64,000 nt of DNA from the NCBI RefSeq assembly GCF_042731755.1, contig NZ_JBHWLR010000006.1, positions 186,001 to 250,000 on the forward strand. The letters run 5' to 3'. The notes beneath the pieces were generated by a model. It did no database searches. It was not told the origin of the DNA and was given only the letters and a program-made list of their open reading frames with translations. Shown in pieces: positions 23,736 through 34,573 of the stretch. The DNA is from Promicromonospora sp042731755. Its GTDB lineage: Bacteria > Actinomycetota > Actinomycetes > Actinomycetales > Cellulomonadaceae. Both the position numbers and the translations under genes were made by a program. Every line of letters begins with the position of its first letter. The first letter of the stretch is position 1.

Positions 23736-24734
23736 ATGAGCAGCACGCGGCACGACCCGGGACCGGACCAGCTCAAGGGCATCCTCATGGTGCTCGTGAT
23801 CTTCGGGCACACCTTCTGGCAGGGCGTCGGCGACTCGTGGACCAAGTGGATGATCTACGGCTTCCACATGCCGATGTTCCTGTTCCTGTCCGGGTACATG
23901 ATCTCGATGGCACGGTTCGGCACCCGGCCGTGGGGCGAGCTGCTGCGCCACTACTGGAAGCGCATGATCGCGGCCTGGCTCGTGGTCAGCGTGCTGTGGC
24001 TGGCGGTGCAGGAGCCCGACGCCTTCGGCTCGGTGCGGTCGTTCGTCGAGGTGCTGGTGCTGCGCCCGTCGTTCCACCTCTGGTACGTGCCCATGCTGTT
24101 CCTGAGCGTCCTGCTGCTGCGCCTGCTCGGCGGGCCGCTGGCCCGCTCCGTCGTGGCCCGGGCGGCGCTCGGCGTGGCCGCCGTCGCCGGCGCGCTGCTG
24201 TTCCAGACGCCGCTGAAGGAGCTGGTCCCGCAGGTCGTCCTGGACAACGTGGACGCCCGGTACGCGGGGTACTTCGTCTGGATCCTGCTCGGGGTGGCGG
24301 TGCGCAACGGGTGGTTCCCGCGCCTCGGCCTGGTGTGGGTGCTGCCGGTGGTGGCCGTGGGCCTCGTCGCGCGGAGCTGGGTCTACACCTCGGACGGCGC
24401 CGGGCCGTGGTGGAGCGTCGCCGCGTTCACCGTGCTCTCGCTGGGCGCTTCGCTGTGCGTGCCGGCGCTCCGGGACGCCCTGCGCACGCCCCTGCCGATC
24501 GTCGGCGAGTCGCTGCGCACCGTGGGCCACCACTCGCTGTACGTCTACCTGCTGCACCCGTTCGTCACGGACGCGCTGCACACCCCTGAGGTGGGCTGGC
24601 TGCGGTCGATGGCGCTCGGGGGCGCCGTCACCGTGGCGATCCTCGTGGCGAGCTGCGTCGTGGCGGGCGTGCTGGAACGGGTCGGGGCGCGGCGACGCAG
24701 GTTCGCCCGGCCCGCTCAGCCCGCCGGCTCGTGA
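23736..24734 (+). CDS. Acyltransferase-3 family membrane protein (fucose-4-O-acetylase-like)
   Basis: 332 residues, about ten hydrophobic segments, no SGNH domain. N-terminus DQLKGILMVLVIFGHTFWQ carries the family His; FHMPMFLFLSGYMIS and SFHLWYVPMLFLSVLLLR follow, and YVYLLHPFVTD near the C-terminus is also typical. The short stand-alone form usually O-acetylates a cell-surface sugar using a cytosolic acyl donor. It converges with the secreted CHAP protein only 4 bp away, with no hairpin between. Confidence 0.85.
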   Translation: MSSTRHDPGPDQLKGILMVLVIFGHTFWQGVGDSWTKWMIYGFHMPMFLFLSGYMISMARFGTRPWGELLRHYWKRMIAAWLVVSVLWLAVQEPDAFGSVRSFVEVLVLRPSFHLWYVPMLFLSVLLLRLLGGPLARSVVARAALGVAAVAGALLFQTPLKELVPQVVLDNVDARYAGYFVWILLGVAVRNGWFPRLGLVWVLPVVAVGLVARSWVYTSDGAGPWWSVAAFTVLSLGASLCVPALRDALRTPLPIVGESLRTVGHHSLYVYLLHPFVTDALHTPEVGWLRSMALGGAVTVAILVASCVVAGVLERVGARRRRFARPAQPAGS

Positions 24735-24738
24735 GGGT

Positions 24739-26073
24739 TCAGTACCGCGGGTAGGCGTAGTAGAGCACCTGCGACTCGGACACCCACTGCTCGACGACGC
24801 CCCGCGCCCCGGACGGCACCGTGCCGGCGCCCCCGGTGTTGCCGTGGATCACCTTGATCCGCGAGCCGTCCACCTGCACCACGTACATCACGTGCGACGC
24901 CTCGCCGGACGCGATGTAGGACACGAAGGCCAGGGCGCCGACGCGCGGCGTCGAGCCCGTCGGCAGGTTGCGCCGCACGGAGTCCCGGTAGGCGCCCCAC
25001 GTGGTGGACTGCGGCACGAGCGTCGCGTGGCCGGACGCCTTGAAGAACCAGGACTGGAACAGGCCGCACCACGGCGCGTTGGTGCGCGCCCACGCGTTGT
25101 ACTTGCTGTACCAGTCGTAGCGCGAGCCGTTCCCGCCGTCGTACCGCACGAAGTAGCCCACCTGGGAGCGGGCCGTCGCCACCGCCTCGCCCAGCACGCC
25201 GGTCAGCCCGGTGGACGCCGTGGCGCCGTCGCCGTTGGAGTACAGCACGCCGCCCTCGAAGCGCTGCACGCAGCCCCCGCGCGCCAGGCCGCACAGCGGG
25301 TCCATCACCGGGGCGCCCATCCGTCCCTTGGCGCCGCCCAGGTGCCGGTACTCGCCGAGGATGCCGCCGTGCACCCACCACGTGCGGTCGCGGCCCGAGC
25401 GGGTCACCTTCACGAGGATCCCCTTCTCGTAAGAGCGGGACACCACGGTGCGCGTCACCTGCCGGTGGCCCGACGTCGGCCTGCCGATCGCCGCGCCCAT
25501 CTGCCGCTCGCGGGACGTCATGGTCCGGTCCGCGGTGGTGAACCCGACGCCGATCCGCGCCGTCCACGACGACCGCGCGCTCGCGGAGCCCCGGTAGATC
25601 GCCCGGTACTCGTAGACGGCGCCCGCCCGGACCCGCACGCTGTACCGCCCGGACCGGTTCGTGGTGTCGGTGCCCACCGTGCGCCAGCCGGACTCGTCCG
25701 TCCGCTTCTTCTGCACGACGACGGCGCGGCCCGCCGCCGGCGAGCCGCCCACCGTGAGCCGGCCGAACATCCAGAACGTCTCGCCCTTGCGCAGCCGCCG
25801 CTCGGTGACGGCGCCGGTCAGGGCGCTCGGCCGGGCGGCGGCGTCGACGGCGCCTGCCGCGACGGCGCCCGCCGTGGTGCCCGGGGCCTCGCGCGGTGCG
25901 GCGCTCGCCGCGACGCCCGTGGTGGGCACCAGCAGCGCGACCGCCAGCGCCGTGCCGACCCAGCGGGACGGCCGGCGCGGGCCGGTCCGGCCCGCGTGCC
26001 GTGGTCTCGTCCGCGCGCCCCAGGCGGCCCGGTCTGTCCCGGCATCGGCCTGCTGAGCGAAAGATCGCCACAT
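24739..26073 (-). CDS. Secreted LGFP-like / CHAP-type (NlpC/P60 fold) protein
   Basis: 444 residues. Signal peptide: basic n-region, hydrophobic VGTALAVALLVPTTGVA, cleavage near ASAAP. An immunoglobulin-like segment (about 85-175) is followed by one LGFP-like repeat (KGRMGAPVMDPLCGL...GCVQRFEGGVLYSNGDGA, about 245-290), a type of repeat linked to cell-wall attachment. The C-terminal domain (about 300-440) has the Cys in NAPWCGLFQSWFF and the His in ASHVMYVVQVDG expected of a CHAP-like Cys/His hydrolase. It is therefore probably a peptidoglycan-remodelling amidase or endopeptidase; activity is inferred. A leaderless promoter precedes it. Confidence 0.78.
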   Translation of the reverse strand: MWRSFAQQADAGTDRAAWGARTRPRHAGRTGPRRPSRWVGTALAVALLVPTTGVAASAAPREAPGTTAGAVAAGAVDAAARPSALTGAVTERRLRKGETFWMFGRLTVGGSPAAGRAVVVQKKRTDESGWRTVGTDTTNRSGRYSVRVRAGAVYEYRAIYRGSASARSSWTARIGVGFTTADRTMTSRERQMGAAIGRPTSGHRQVTRTVVSRSYEKGILVKVTRSGRDRTWWVHGGILGEYRHLGGAKGRMGAPVMDPLCGLARGGCVQRFEGGVLYSNGDGATASTGLTGVLGEAVATARSQVGYFVRYDGGNGSRYDWYSKYNAWARTNAPWCGLFQSWFFKASGHATLVPQSTTWGAYRDSVRRNLPTGSTPRVGALAFVSYIASGEASHVMYVVQVDGSRIKVIHGNTGGAGTVPSGARGVVEQWVSESQVLYYAYPRY

Positions 26074-26080
26074 GTCCGGC

Positions 26081-26086
26081 AGGCTA
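26081..26086 (-). promoter_or_regulatory. -10 element TAGCCT, leaderless start
   Basis: On the minus strand TAGCCT ends 7 nt before the ATG at 26073; no Shine-Dalgarno sequence is seen. Confidence 0.5.
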
Positions 26087-26121
26087 CGTCCGTCCCACGG
26101 AACGCGCAGGACGAACGCCCG

Positions 26122-28233
26122 TCAGAGCCGCGCGGGCAGCGCCTCGCGCAGCCGGTCGGTGAGCTCGGTCATGTAGGTGCGCGTCACGTGGTTCGGGTCG
26201 CGGTAGACCAGCACGTTCCCGATCACGGCCGGGCAGGTCTCGTCGTCGCAGAAGTAGTCGAGGACGTCCACGGACTTGACCCCCGGCGCCTCCTCGAGCG
26301 CGCCCGGCACCGTGTCGCGTCCGCCCAGGGCGTCGCTCCTCGGCTGGTCGCACTGCGTCGGGTCCGAGTAGTTCTCGGTGACGCACTCGATCACGTCCTC
26401 CCGGGCGTGCGGGGTGTCCCGCAGCACCACGACCTGCGAGCCGCGGTCGGTCAGCTCGTTCCAGACCTCGGCGAGGCCCGCGGCGCCGAAGTGCTCCTCC
26501 CCGTCGCGCGCGGCGAGCGAGTACGACTCCTGGAAGGCCGTGACCACCAGGTCGGGCGCGAGCTCGCGCAGCTCGGCGCGGGTCTGCACGTTGGCCGCGT
26601 TGCAGGCGTCGATCTCCGGGCTCGCGCCGTTGCGCGAGTCGGCGCTGTACGGGCAGGCGGAGTGCAGGTACGTGACCACGCGCCAGTTGCGCTCCGTGGC
26701 GACCTGGACGAGCGGCTCGGTGAACATCGCGGCGTGCGAGTCGCCCACCACGGCCACGGTCGCCGCCGGGTCCTCGGTCGCGCCGAACTCGCACGGCGTC
26801 GTGACGGCGTCCCGCTGGCCCGCCTGGCAGGCGTCGACCTCGGGGCTCTTGTCCTGCGCCGCCTTGATCGGGTTGGGCGAGATCGCGGTGCTGCCGTCGA
26901 CGAACGGCGCGAAATCGCGCTGGATCCCCTCGGGGATGGTCTGGTCCGCCTCGTCCCCGGCCTCCTGGGCGTTGTGGTCCCAGCGCTCGATGATGCCCTG
27001 CACCCGCCACGGCAGGGTCAGGGTGAGCCCGGCCACGAGCACCATCGCGACGAGGGCGGTCACGAGCATGCGCCCGTCGGCCCGGAACCAGCGCGAGGCG
27101 CGCACCGGCTGCTCCACGAGGGCGTAGCTGGCGATCGCCATGGAGAACGAGGCCAGGAGGATCACCATGATGTCGGTGAACCGGGGGTCGCGGCCGGTGT
27201 AGACGCCGAAGAACACGATCACCGGGAAGTGCCACAGGTACAGCGAGTACGAGACGTCGCCGATGCGCTGCACGCCCCACGACTCGGTGACGGTGCGCAG
27301 CGAGCCCGGGCCCGTGGTGCGGCCCGCCAGGATCACGGCGCACGCGCCCAGCACGGGCGCGAGGGCGGCGAAGCCGGGGAACGGCGTGCCGTCGTCGAAC
27401 AGGCAGGCCGCCGCGAGGATGGTCGCGGCGCCGAACACGGCCATGGTGCTGCGCAGCGGCGCGAAGCGCTGCGTGTCCCGGATCAGCAGGGCCAGGATGC
27501 CGCCCGCGGCGAGCTCCCAGACGCGGGTCAGCGTCGAGTAGTAGGCCACCGGGTCGTCGGCGAGCGACTGCCGGATGCCCCAGACCAGGGAGGCGGCCCC
27601 CACCACGCCGAAGATCACCAGCAGCACGCGGCGCAGCGACTCGGGGTCCTTGACCACGACGCCGCGGCGCGCGCCGCCCCAGATGCCGACGGCCAGCAGC
27701 ACGAGCAGCGGCCAGACCAGGTAGAACTGCTCCTCGACGCCCAGGGACCAGAAGTGCTGGAACGCCGTGGGGTCGTTGCTGGCCGCCTGGTAGTCCACGG
27801 CCTCGGCCGCGAGGGCCCAGTTCTCGACGTAGAGCACGGAGGCGAGCGCCTGCCGCCACCACGACTCCACGAGGGAGGGCGGCAGCAGCACGAGCGAGAG
27901 CACGATGACGCCGACGGTGGTGACCACCGAGGCGGGCAGGATGCGCCGGGCGCGGGCGGCCCAGAACTTCTTGAGGCTCACCGAGCCCGTGGTCGAGACC
28001 TCGCGCCACAGGTGGCCCGTGATGAGGAACCCGGAGATCACGAAGAAGACGTCGACACCGATGTAACCGCCCGGCAGGACCGTCGGATCGATGTGGTAGA
28101 TCACCACGAGCAGCACCGCGAGGGCTCGCAGTGCCTGGACCTCGGGACGGAACTTGCGGGTGCGGACGGGGGCCTCGGAGTTCGTCGAGGCGCCGTCCTC
28201 GGTGGCGGCCGGAGCCGTCGTCGTTGCCGTCAT
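26122..28233 (-). CDS. Membrane acyltransferase-3 with SGNH domain (OafA-like)
   Basis: 703 residues. N-terminal membrane domain (about 30-400): RPEVQALRALAVLLVVIYHIDPTVLPGGYIGVDVFFVISGFLITGHL is the textbook start of OafA/YrhL proteins, with the catalytic His. After the last helix (about 385-405) the external SGNH domain holds VAVVGDSHAAMFTEP (block I Ser) and VYRDPNHVTRTYM (block V Asp/His). It probably O-acetylates a surface polysaccharide or glycolipid. The C-terminal phrase VIGNVLVYRD-NH is shared with the acyltransferases at 21172 and 29992, showing they are paralogues. Confidence 0.9.
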   Translation of the reverse strand: MTATTTAPAATEDGASTNSEAPVRTRKFRPEVQALRALAVLLVVIYHIDPTVLPGGYIGVDVFFVISGFLITGHLWREVSTTGSVSLKKFWAARARRILPASVVTTVGVIVLSLVLLPPSLVESWWRQALASVLYVENWALAAEAVDYQAASNDPTAFQHFWSLGVEEQFYLVWPLLVLLAVGIWGGARRGVVVKDPESLRRVLLVIFGVVGAASLVWGIRQSLADDPVAYYSTLTRVWELAAGGILALLIRDTQRFAPLRSTMAVFGAATILAAACLFDDGTPFPGFAALAPVLGACAVILAGRTTGPGSLRTVTESWGVQRIGDVSYSLYLWHFPVIVFFGVYTGRDPRFTDIMVILLASFSMAIASYALVEQPVRASRWFRADGRMLVTALVAMVLVAGLTLTLPWRVQGIIERWDHNAQEAGDEADQTIPEGIQRDFAPFVDGSTAISPNPIKAAQDKSPEVDACQAGQRDAVTTPCEFGATEDPAATVAVVGDSHAAMFTEPLVQVATERNWRVVTYLHSACPYSADSRNGASPEIDACNAANVQTRAELRELAPDLVVTAFQESYSLAARDGEEHFGAAGLAEVWNELTDRGSQVVVLRDTPHAREDVIECVTENYSDPTQCDQPRSDALGGRDTVPGALEEAPGVKSVDVLDYFCDDETCPAVIGNVLVYRDPNHVTRTYMTELTDRLREALPARL

Positions 28234-28271
28234 GGAGTGTCAGGCTCTTCGCTTCGGGGGCAAGGACGGGG

Positions 28272-28296
28272 CCCACTGTCCCACAAAAACAGTGGG
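28272..28296. promoter_or_regulatory. Inverted repeat CCCACTGT-N9-ACAGTGGG in a divergent promoter region
   Basis: Perfect 8-bp arms at 28272-28279 and 28289-28296 in the 191-bp gap between the acyltransferase (minus) and the subtilisin (plus). A second small hairpin sits at about 28364-28376 (GTAGG/CCTAC). Could be an operator or mRNA element; nothing else is recognisable in the gap. Confidence 0.35.
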
Positions 28297-28424
28297 GTGA
28301 AGAATTTCGTGTTTCGCGTCCGTTTCAGATGTGCGGATGCGATGGCGATCCTGGTCAGGACGCGTAGGTTGCCCTACGGGGTCCCGCAGGGGGACTCGAA
28401 CTTTCAGCCACTGGAGAGTGAAGC

Positions 28425-29924
<1,500 letters not shown>

Positions 29925-29973
29925 CCCCCCTCCTTGATTTGCCAACCCCCCCTTCCCCCCCCGGGCCCGGGGG
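29925..29973. other. C-homopolymer tract with GC palindrome between convergent genes
   Basis: Right after the protease stop come C6, C7 and C8 runs (29925-29962) and the palindrome CCCCCGGGCCCGGGGG (29958-29973). The minus strand thus carries several G5-G8 runs. It may end transcription or form a quadruplex; it is also prone to sequencing error and slippage. Confidence 0.6.
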
Positions 29974-29991
29974 TCCCCCCACGTTCCTGGG

Positions 29992-32154
29992 TCAGAAGCG
30001 GGTGCGCACCGCCGGGGGCTTCATCGGGTCCACGAACAGCCAGGGGGCCTTGACCCGCAGCGCGTTGTGCAGCGGGCGGGCGAGGGTCCCCGCGTAGGTG
30101 GCGGTCATGTGGTTGTCGTCGCGGTAGATCAGCACGTTGCCGACCACGCCCTGGCAGAGCTGGTCGCCGCAGATGTACCGGGTCAGGTCCAGGTGCACCG
30201 CAGAGTCGGGCACGCCCTCGGCCTCCTCGACGGGGTTGACCGGCGAGTACACGTCCGCGCGGGCCCGCGCGCAGGCGAGGCCGTCGGCGTGCTGCTCCAC
30301 GCAGGCGGGCACCTGGAAGCCGAACCGCGGGTTGTCGCGCAGCGTGACCACCCGGATGCCCGCGTCCGCGAGCTGCCGCCAGGCCCGCGCCTCCGCCGGG
30401 ATCACCTTGTCGCCCGGCTCGGAGGTCGACGTACGGCTGCCGATCACGACGACGGCGTCGGGCCGCAGCTCCTCGAGCCGCTCCAGCGCGTTGATCCGCC
30501 ACGACCAGCACATGTCCGCCGGGTCCACCGCGCCCACGGGGGCCGCGAGGCGGCAGCCGCGCCGGGCCAGCAGCAGCACCTCCCAGTTCTCCCTGCTGCC
30601 CACCTCCGCCATGGCCGGCGCCCACTGGATCATGTGGGAGTCCCCCACCATGACCACCAGGTGGTCCGCGTCCGGCGAGCCGGTGACCGTGCACGTCATC
30701 GGCACGTCGGTACCCGGGTTCACCACGTTCTCCTGGATGCAGCCGTCGTCGTCGACGGCGGGCAGGTCCAGCGCGGCGACGGCGGGCGCCGGCAGCACGT
30801 CGACGTCGTCCGGCACGTCCGTGCCGTGCGCCTGGCTCAGGGCGAGCGCCCCGGGGTAGGACCGCGCGTCCGCCTGCGCGGCCGCCTCGGCGGCGGCGAG
30901 CAGCGCGGCGTCCTGCCGCTCCAGCAGCCGGATGCCGACGGCGGCGCCGCCCGCCACCAGCGACACGGCCACCGCGGTCGCCACGAGCGCCCGCGCGCCG
31001 CCCACCGCCTCCCGGAACCGCTGCGCGGGGTCGGCCACCAGCTTGGTGGTGAGCCAGGACAGGGCCACCGAGACCGCCATGATCGCCGCGGCGCCGAGCG
31101 GGTCCACCCGGTCCAGGTCCGCGTGGTGCAGGTAGGCGATGAGCAGCGGCCAGTGCCACAGGTACAGCGCGTAGGAGATGTCGGCGACGAAGCGCAGGGG
31201 CGCGACCTGCAGCAGCCGGCGCGGCCCCCAGGCCGCGCCGCCGCCGGAGCCCAGCAGCACGAGCAGCGCGCCCGTGACCGGCCACAGGGCCCAGGGCCCC
31301 GGGAACAGCGCGCCGCCGTCGAGCACGAAACCGCTGGAGACGACCAGGCCGAGCCCCGCCCAGCCGAGCAGCGGCCGCAGGCCGTGCGGAACCCGCAGCC
31401 AGGGCAGCAGCAGGGCGAGGAAGCCGCCCACGCCCAGCTCCCAGAACCGCGCCCAGGAGTGGAAGTACGCGACCGGCTGGTCGGCGCCGTGCAGGGTCAG
31501 CGCGAAGACGAAGGAGGCCACCGTCAGCGCGCCGACCACCACGAGCAGGAGGTCGCGCGAGCTGATCCAGAACCGGCGCGCGACCGCCACCACGAGCAGC
31601 ACCACGACGGGCCAGGCCAGGAAGAACTGCCCCTGGACGGACATCGACCAGAAGTGCTGCAGCGGGCTCGTCTGCGGGCCGGCTGCGCCGTAGGAGAGCT
31701 GGCCCGCGATCATCTCCCAGTTCACGTAGTACAGCGCGGAGGCGAGGAGCTCGCGGCCGGTCTGCACCCAGGTGCCGCGCGGCAGCACCCACCAGGTGAG
31801 GGCCGCCGTCGCGGCGAGGACGAGCAGGGCCGGGGGCACCAGCCGGGCGAACGTGCGCCCGTAGTGCTCGCCGAGGCGCAGGCTGCGGGTGTCGGCGCGG
31901 CGCAGCAGCGAGCCGGTCGCCAGGAACCCCGAGAGCACCAGGAACACGTCGACGCCGCCGGAGACCCGGCCGTTGCCGAACAGGTGGAACGCCACCACGA
32001 GCGCCAGGGCCAGGCCGCGCAGGCCGTGCAGCTCGGGGATGTGCGCGCTCGCGCGGGGGCGGACGACGGCGAACGGCAGCGGTCGGTCGTCGGGCGCACC
32101 GGCCGGGCCCGCCGTCACGCCCGAGGGCGGCAGCGGGTCGGAGACAACGGTCAC
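29992..32154 (-). CDS. Membrane acyltransferase-3 with SGNH domain (OafA-like)
   Basis: 720 residues from the GTG at 32154, chosen because GGAGG lies about 5 nt upstream; the frame stays open far upstream into cysN. Membrane domain (about 25-420): IPELHGLRGLALALVVAFHLFGNGRVSGGVDVFLVLSGFLATGSLLRR, closely resembling the protein at 21172. External domain: LVVMVGDSHMIQWAPAM (Ser), VVVIGSRT, and IYRDDNHMTATYAG (Asp/His). Expected role: O-acylation of a surface glycan. It lies downstream of cysN behind a hairpin, so it is probably an independent unit. Confidence 0.9.
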   Translation of the reverse strand: MTVVSDPLPPSGVTAGPAGAPDDRPLPFAVVRPRASAHIPELHGLRGLALALVVAFHLFGNGRVSGGVDVFLVLSGFLATGSLLRRADTRSLRLGEHYGRTFARLVPPALLVLAATAALTWWVLPRGTWVQTGRELLASALYYVNWEMIAGQLSYGAAGPQTSPLQHFWSMSVQGQFFLAWPVVVLLVVAVARRFWISSRDLLLVVVGALTVASFVFALTLHGADQPVAYFHSWARFWELGVGGFLALLLPWLRVPHGLRPLLGWAGLGLVVSSGFVLDGGALFPGPWALWPVTGALLVLLGSGGGAAWGPRRLLQVAPLRFVADISYALYLWHWPLLIAYLHHADLDRVDPLGAAAIMAVSVALSWLTTKLVADPAQRFREAVGGARALVATAVAVSLVAGGAAVGIRLLERQDAALLAAAEAAAQADARSYPGALALSQAHGTDVPDDVDVLPAPAVAALDLPAVDDDGCIQENVVNPGTDVPMTCTVTGSPDADHLVVMVGDSHMIQWAPAMAEVGSRENWEVLLLARRGCRLAAPVGAVDPADMCWSWRINALERLEELRPDAVVVIGSRTSTSEPGDKVIPAEARAWRQLADAGIRVVTLRDNPRFGFQVPACVEQHADGLACARARADVYSPVNPVEEAEGVPDSAVHLDLTRYICGDQLCQGVVGNVLIYRDDNHMTATYAGTLARPLHNALRVKAPWLFVDPMKPPAVRTRF

Positions 32155-32234
32155 TGATCCTCCGGGTCGGTGCACGGAGCGTGTGGTCCGGCGGGGGACG
32201 AGCGCCCTGGCCAGGGACCACTTCGGCAGCGTCG

Positions 32235-32264
32235 GAGGGCCGCCGACCGAGGTCGGCGGCCCTC
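32235..32264. terminator. 14-bp perfect hairpin downstream of cysN
   Basis: Arms 32235-32248 and 32251-32264 (GAGGGCCGCCGACC and complement) with a 2-nt loop, about 80 nt beyond the cysN stop on the minus strand. Probable end of the cysQ-cysD-cysN transcript. Confidence 0.65.
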
Positions 32265-32345
32265 TGGCGCTGCGGAGCGTATCAGGACCGGGTGGACGCA
32301 CCCAGCGCTGGTCGGACCCCGCCCGGGCGGTGACCCGGAGGTGAC

Positions 32346-33668
32346 TCAGTACTGGTGCGCGGCCCCGCCGATCATGCCCGCGGCGACGGTCTTGTTGGTC
32401 GCCTCGTCGACGAGGATGAACGCACCCGTCTGGCGGTTGGCCTGGTAGGAGTCCACGAACAGCGGCTGGGTCACGCGCAGGCGGATGCGCGCGATCTCGT
32501 TCAGCTTGATCTCCGTGGCCTCCTCGTCGCGGTGCAGGGTGTTCACGTCGACGCGGTAGTTGATGTTCTTGACCATCGCGCGCGCCCACCGGGTGGTGTG
32601 CTTGATCGCGTACTTCTTGCCCTGCACCAGGGCGGCCGACTCGTCCATCCAGCAGATCTGCGCGTCGACGTCCTGCGTCACCGTCGGTGCGTTGTTCGGG
32701 CGGCAGATCATGTCGCCGCGCGAGATGTCGATCTCGTCGGCGAGGCGCACCGTCACCGACATGGGCGGGTACGCCTCCTCGACGGGGCCGTCGGCCGTGT
32801 CGATGGACGCGATGGTGGTCTCCAGCCCAGCGGGCAGGGCCAGCACCCGGTCGCCCGGCTTCATGACGCCGGACGCGACCGTGCCCGCGTACCCGCGGTA
32901 GTCGCGCGTGTCGTTCTGCTGGGGCCGGATCACGTACTGCACCGGGAACCGGACGTCGACCAGGTTGCGGTCGGAGGCCACGTGCAGCCGCTCGAGGTGG
33001 CTGAGCAGCGGCGAGCCGTCGAACCACGGCATGTTCTCGGACCGCGTCACCACGTTGTCGCCCGCCAGGGCGGACACCGGGATGAACGTCAGGTCGGGCA
33101 CGCGCAGGCGCGAGGCGAACTCGGTGAACTCCGCGCGGATCCGCTCGAAGACCTGCTCGTCGTAGTCCACGAGGTCCATCTTGTTCACGCAGACCACCAC
33201 GTGCGGCACGCCCAGCAGAGTGGCCAGGAACGTGTGGCGGCGCGACTGCTCCACCACGCCCTTGCGCGCGTCCACGAGGATGAGCGCCACGTCCGCCGTC
33301 GAGGCGCCCGTGACCATGTTCCGCGTGTACTGGATGTGGCCGGGGGTGTCCGCGATGATGAACTTGCGCTTGGGCGTCGCGAAGTAGCGGTACGCCACGT
33401 CGATGGTGATGCCCTGCTCGCGCTCGGCGCGCAGCCCGTCCGTCAGGAGCGACAGGTCCGCGTAGTCGTTGCCGCGGTCCCGGCTGACCTGCTCCACCGA
33501 CTCGAGCTGGTCGGCGAAGATCGACTTGCTGTCGAACAGCAGGCGGCCGATCAGGGTGGACTTGCCGTCGTCGACCGAGCCGGCCGTGGCGAACCGCAGG
33601 AGGTCGCCGCTGGCGACCTCGTGGGGCGCGCCGGCGGACTCGCCCGCGTCGGGAAGAGTCGTCGTCAT
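32346..33668 (-). CDS. cysN: Sulfate adenylyltransferase GTPase subunit
   Basis: 440 residues, ATGA-coupled to cysD. Translation-factor GTPase fold: P-loop TAGSVDDGKSTLIGRLL (about 29-45), switch EREQGITIDVAYRYF, DTPGHIQYTRNM, NKMD, then two beta-barrel domains (about 240-430). Together with CysD it makes APS from ATP and sulfate, using GTP hydrolysis to pull the reaction. It ends near residue 440 without a fused APS kinase, which is supplied separately at 36687-38000. Confidence 0.96.
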   Translation of the reverse strand: MTTTLPDAGESAGAPHEVASGDLLRFATAGSVDDGKSTLIGRLLFDSKSIFADQLESVEQVSRDRGNDYADLSLLTDGLRAEREQGITIDVAYRYFATPKRKFIIADTPGHIQYTRNMVTGASTADVALILVDARKGVVEQSRRHTFLATLLGVPHVVVCVNKMDLVDYDEQVFERIRAEFTEFASRLRVPDLTFIPVSALAGDNVVTRSENMPWFDGSPLLSHLERLHVASDRNLVDVRFPVQYVIRPQQNDTRDYRGYAGTVASGVMKPGDRVLALPAGLETTIASIDTADGPVEEAYPPMSVTVRLADEIDISRGDMICRPNNAPTVTQDVDAQICWMDESAALVQGKKYAIKHTTRWARAMVKNINYRVDVNTLHRDEEATEIKLNEIARIRLRVTQPLFVDSYQANRQTGAFILVDEATNKTVAAGMIGGAAHQY

Positions 33669-34570
33669 CAGAAGTAGCCTTCCTTCTTGCGATCTTCCAT
33701 GGCGGCCTCGCTCACCTTGTCGTCGCCGCGGGTGGCGCCGCGCTCCGTGAGCCGGACGGCGGCCACCTCCTCGACGACGTCGCGCAGCGTGGTCGCGGCG
33801 GACGCGACGCAGGCGGTGAGGTTCGCGTCGCCGACGGTGCGGTAGCGCGTGGACAGGACCTGGGCGCTCTCGCCGTCCTTGAGCGGCGTGAAGTCGTTGA
33901 CCTCGTAGAGCATGCCGCTGCGCTCCACGACCTCGCGCTCCTTGGCGAGGTAGAGGTCGGGCAGGTCGATGTCCTCGGCCTCGATGTAGGACCAGATGTC
34001 CAGCTCGGTCCAGTTGGACAGCGGGAACACCCGGATCGACTCGCCCTGGTGCACGCGGCCGTTGTAGAGGTTCCAGATCTCGGGACGCTGGTTCTTCGGG
34101 TCCCACTGGCCGAAGTCGTCGCGGAAGGAGAACACGCGCTCCTTGGCGCGGGCCTTCTCCTCGTCGCGGCGGCCGCCGCCGAACAGGGCGTCGAAGCCGT
34201 GCTTCTCGGCCGCCTCCAGCAGCACCGGCGTCTGGATCCGGTTGCGCGAGCCGTTGGGCTCCTCCTGCACGAGGCCGCGGTCGATCCCCTCCTGGACGGA
34301 GGCGACGACGAGCTGCACGCCCGTGCGCTCCACCCAGCGGTCCCGGCAGTCGAGCACGGTCTGGAAGTTCAGGCCCGTGTCGACGTGCATGATCGGGAAC
34401 GGGACGCGCGCCGGGGCGAACGCCTTGACCGCGAGGTGCAGCATGACGATGGAGTCCTTGCCGCCGGAGAACAGCAGACAGGGCCGCTGCATCTCGGCGA
34501 CCACCTCGCGCATGATGTGGATGCTCTCGGCCTCCAGGCTGCGCAGCTGGCTCAGGACGTGACTCTTCAC
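33668..34570 (-). CDS. cysD: Sulfate adenylyltransferase catalytic subunit
   Basis: 300 residues. PP-loop pyrophosphatase motif LLFSGGKDSIVMLHL (about 32-46), HVDTGLNFQTVLDCRDRW, and LFGGGRRDEEKARAKERVFSFRDDFGQWDPKNQRPEIWNLYNG, all standard for CysD. The start is a GTG 3 nt after the cysQ stop, with AGAAGG about 10 nt upstream inside cysQ. Forms the heterodimer with CysN; the product APS goes to the kinase encoded divergently at 36687. Confidence 0.96.
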   Translation of the reverse strand: MKSHVLSQLRSLEAESIHIMREVVAEMQRPCLLFSGGKDSIVMLHLAVKAFAPARVPFPIMHVDTGLNFQTVLDCRDRWVERTGVQLVVASVQEGIDRGLVQEEPNGSRNRIQTPVLLEAAEKHGFDALFGGGRRDEEKARAKERVFSFRDDFGQWDPKNQRPEIWNLYNGRVHQGESIRVFPLSNWTELDIWSYIEAEDIDLPDLYLAKEREVVERSGMLYEVNDFTPLKDGESAQVLSTRYRTVGDANLTACVASAATTLRDVVEEVAAVRLTERGATRGDDKVSEAAMEDRKKEGYF

Positions 34571-34573
34571 TCC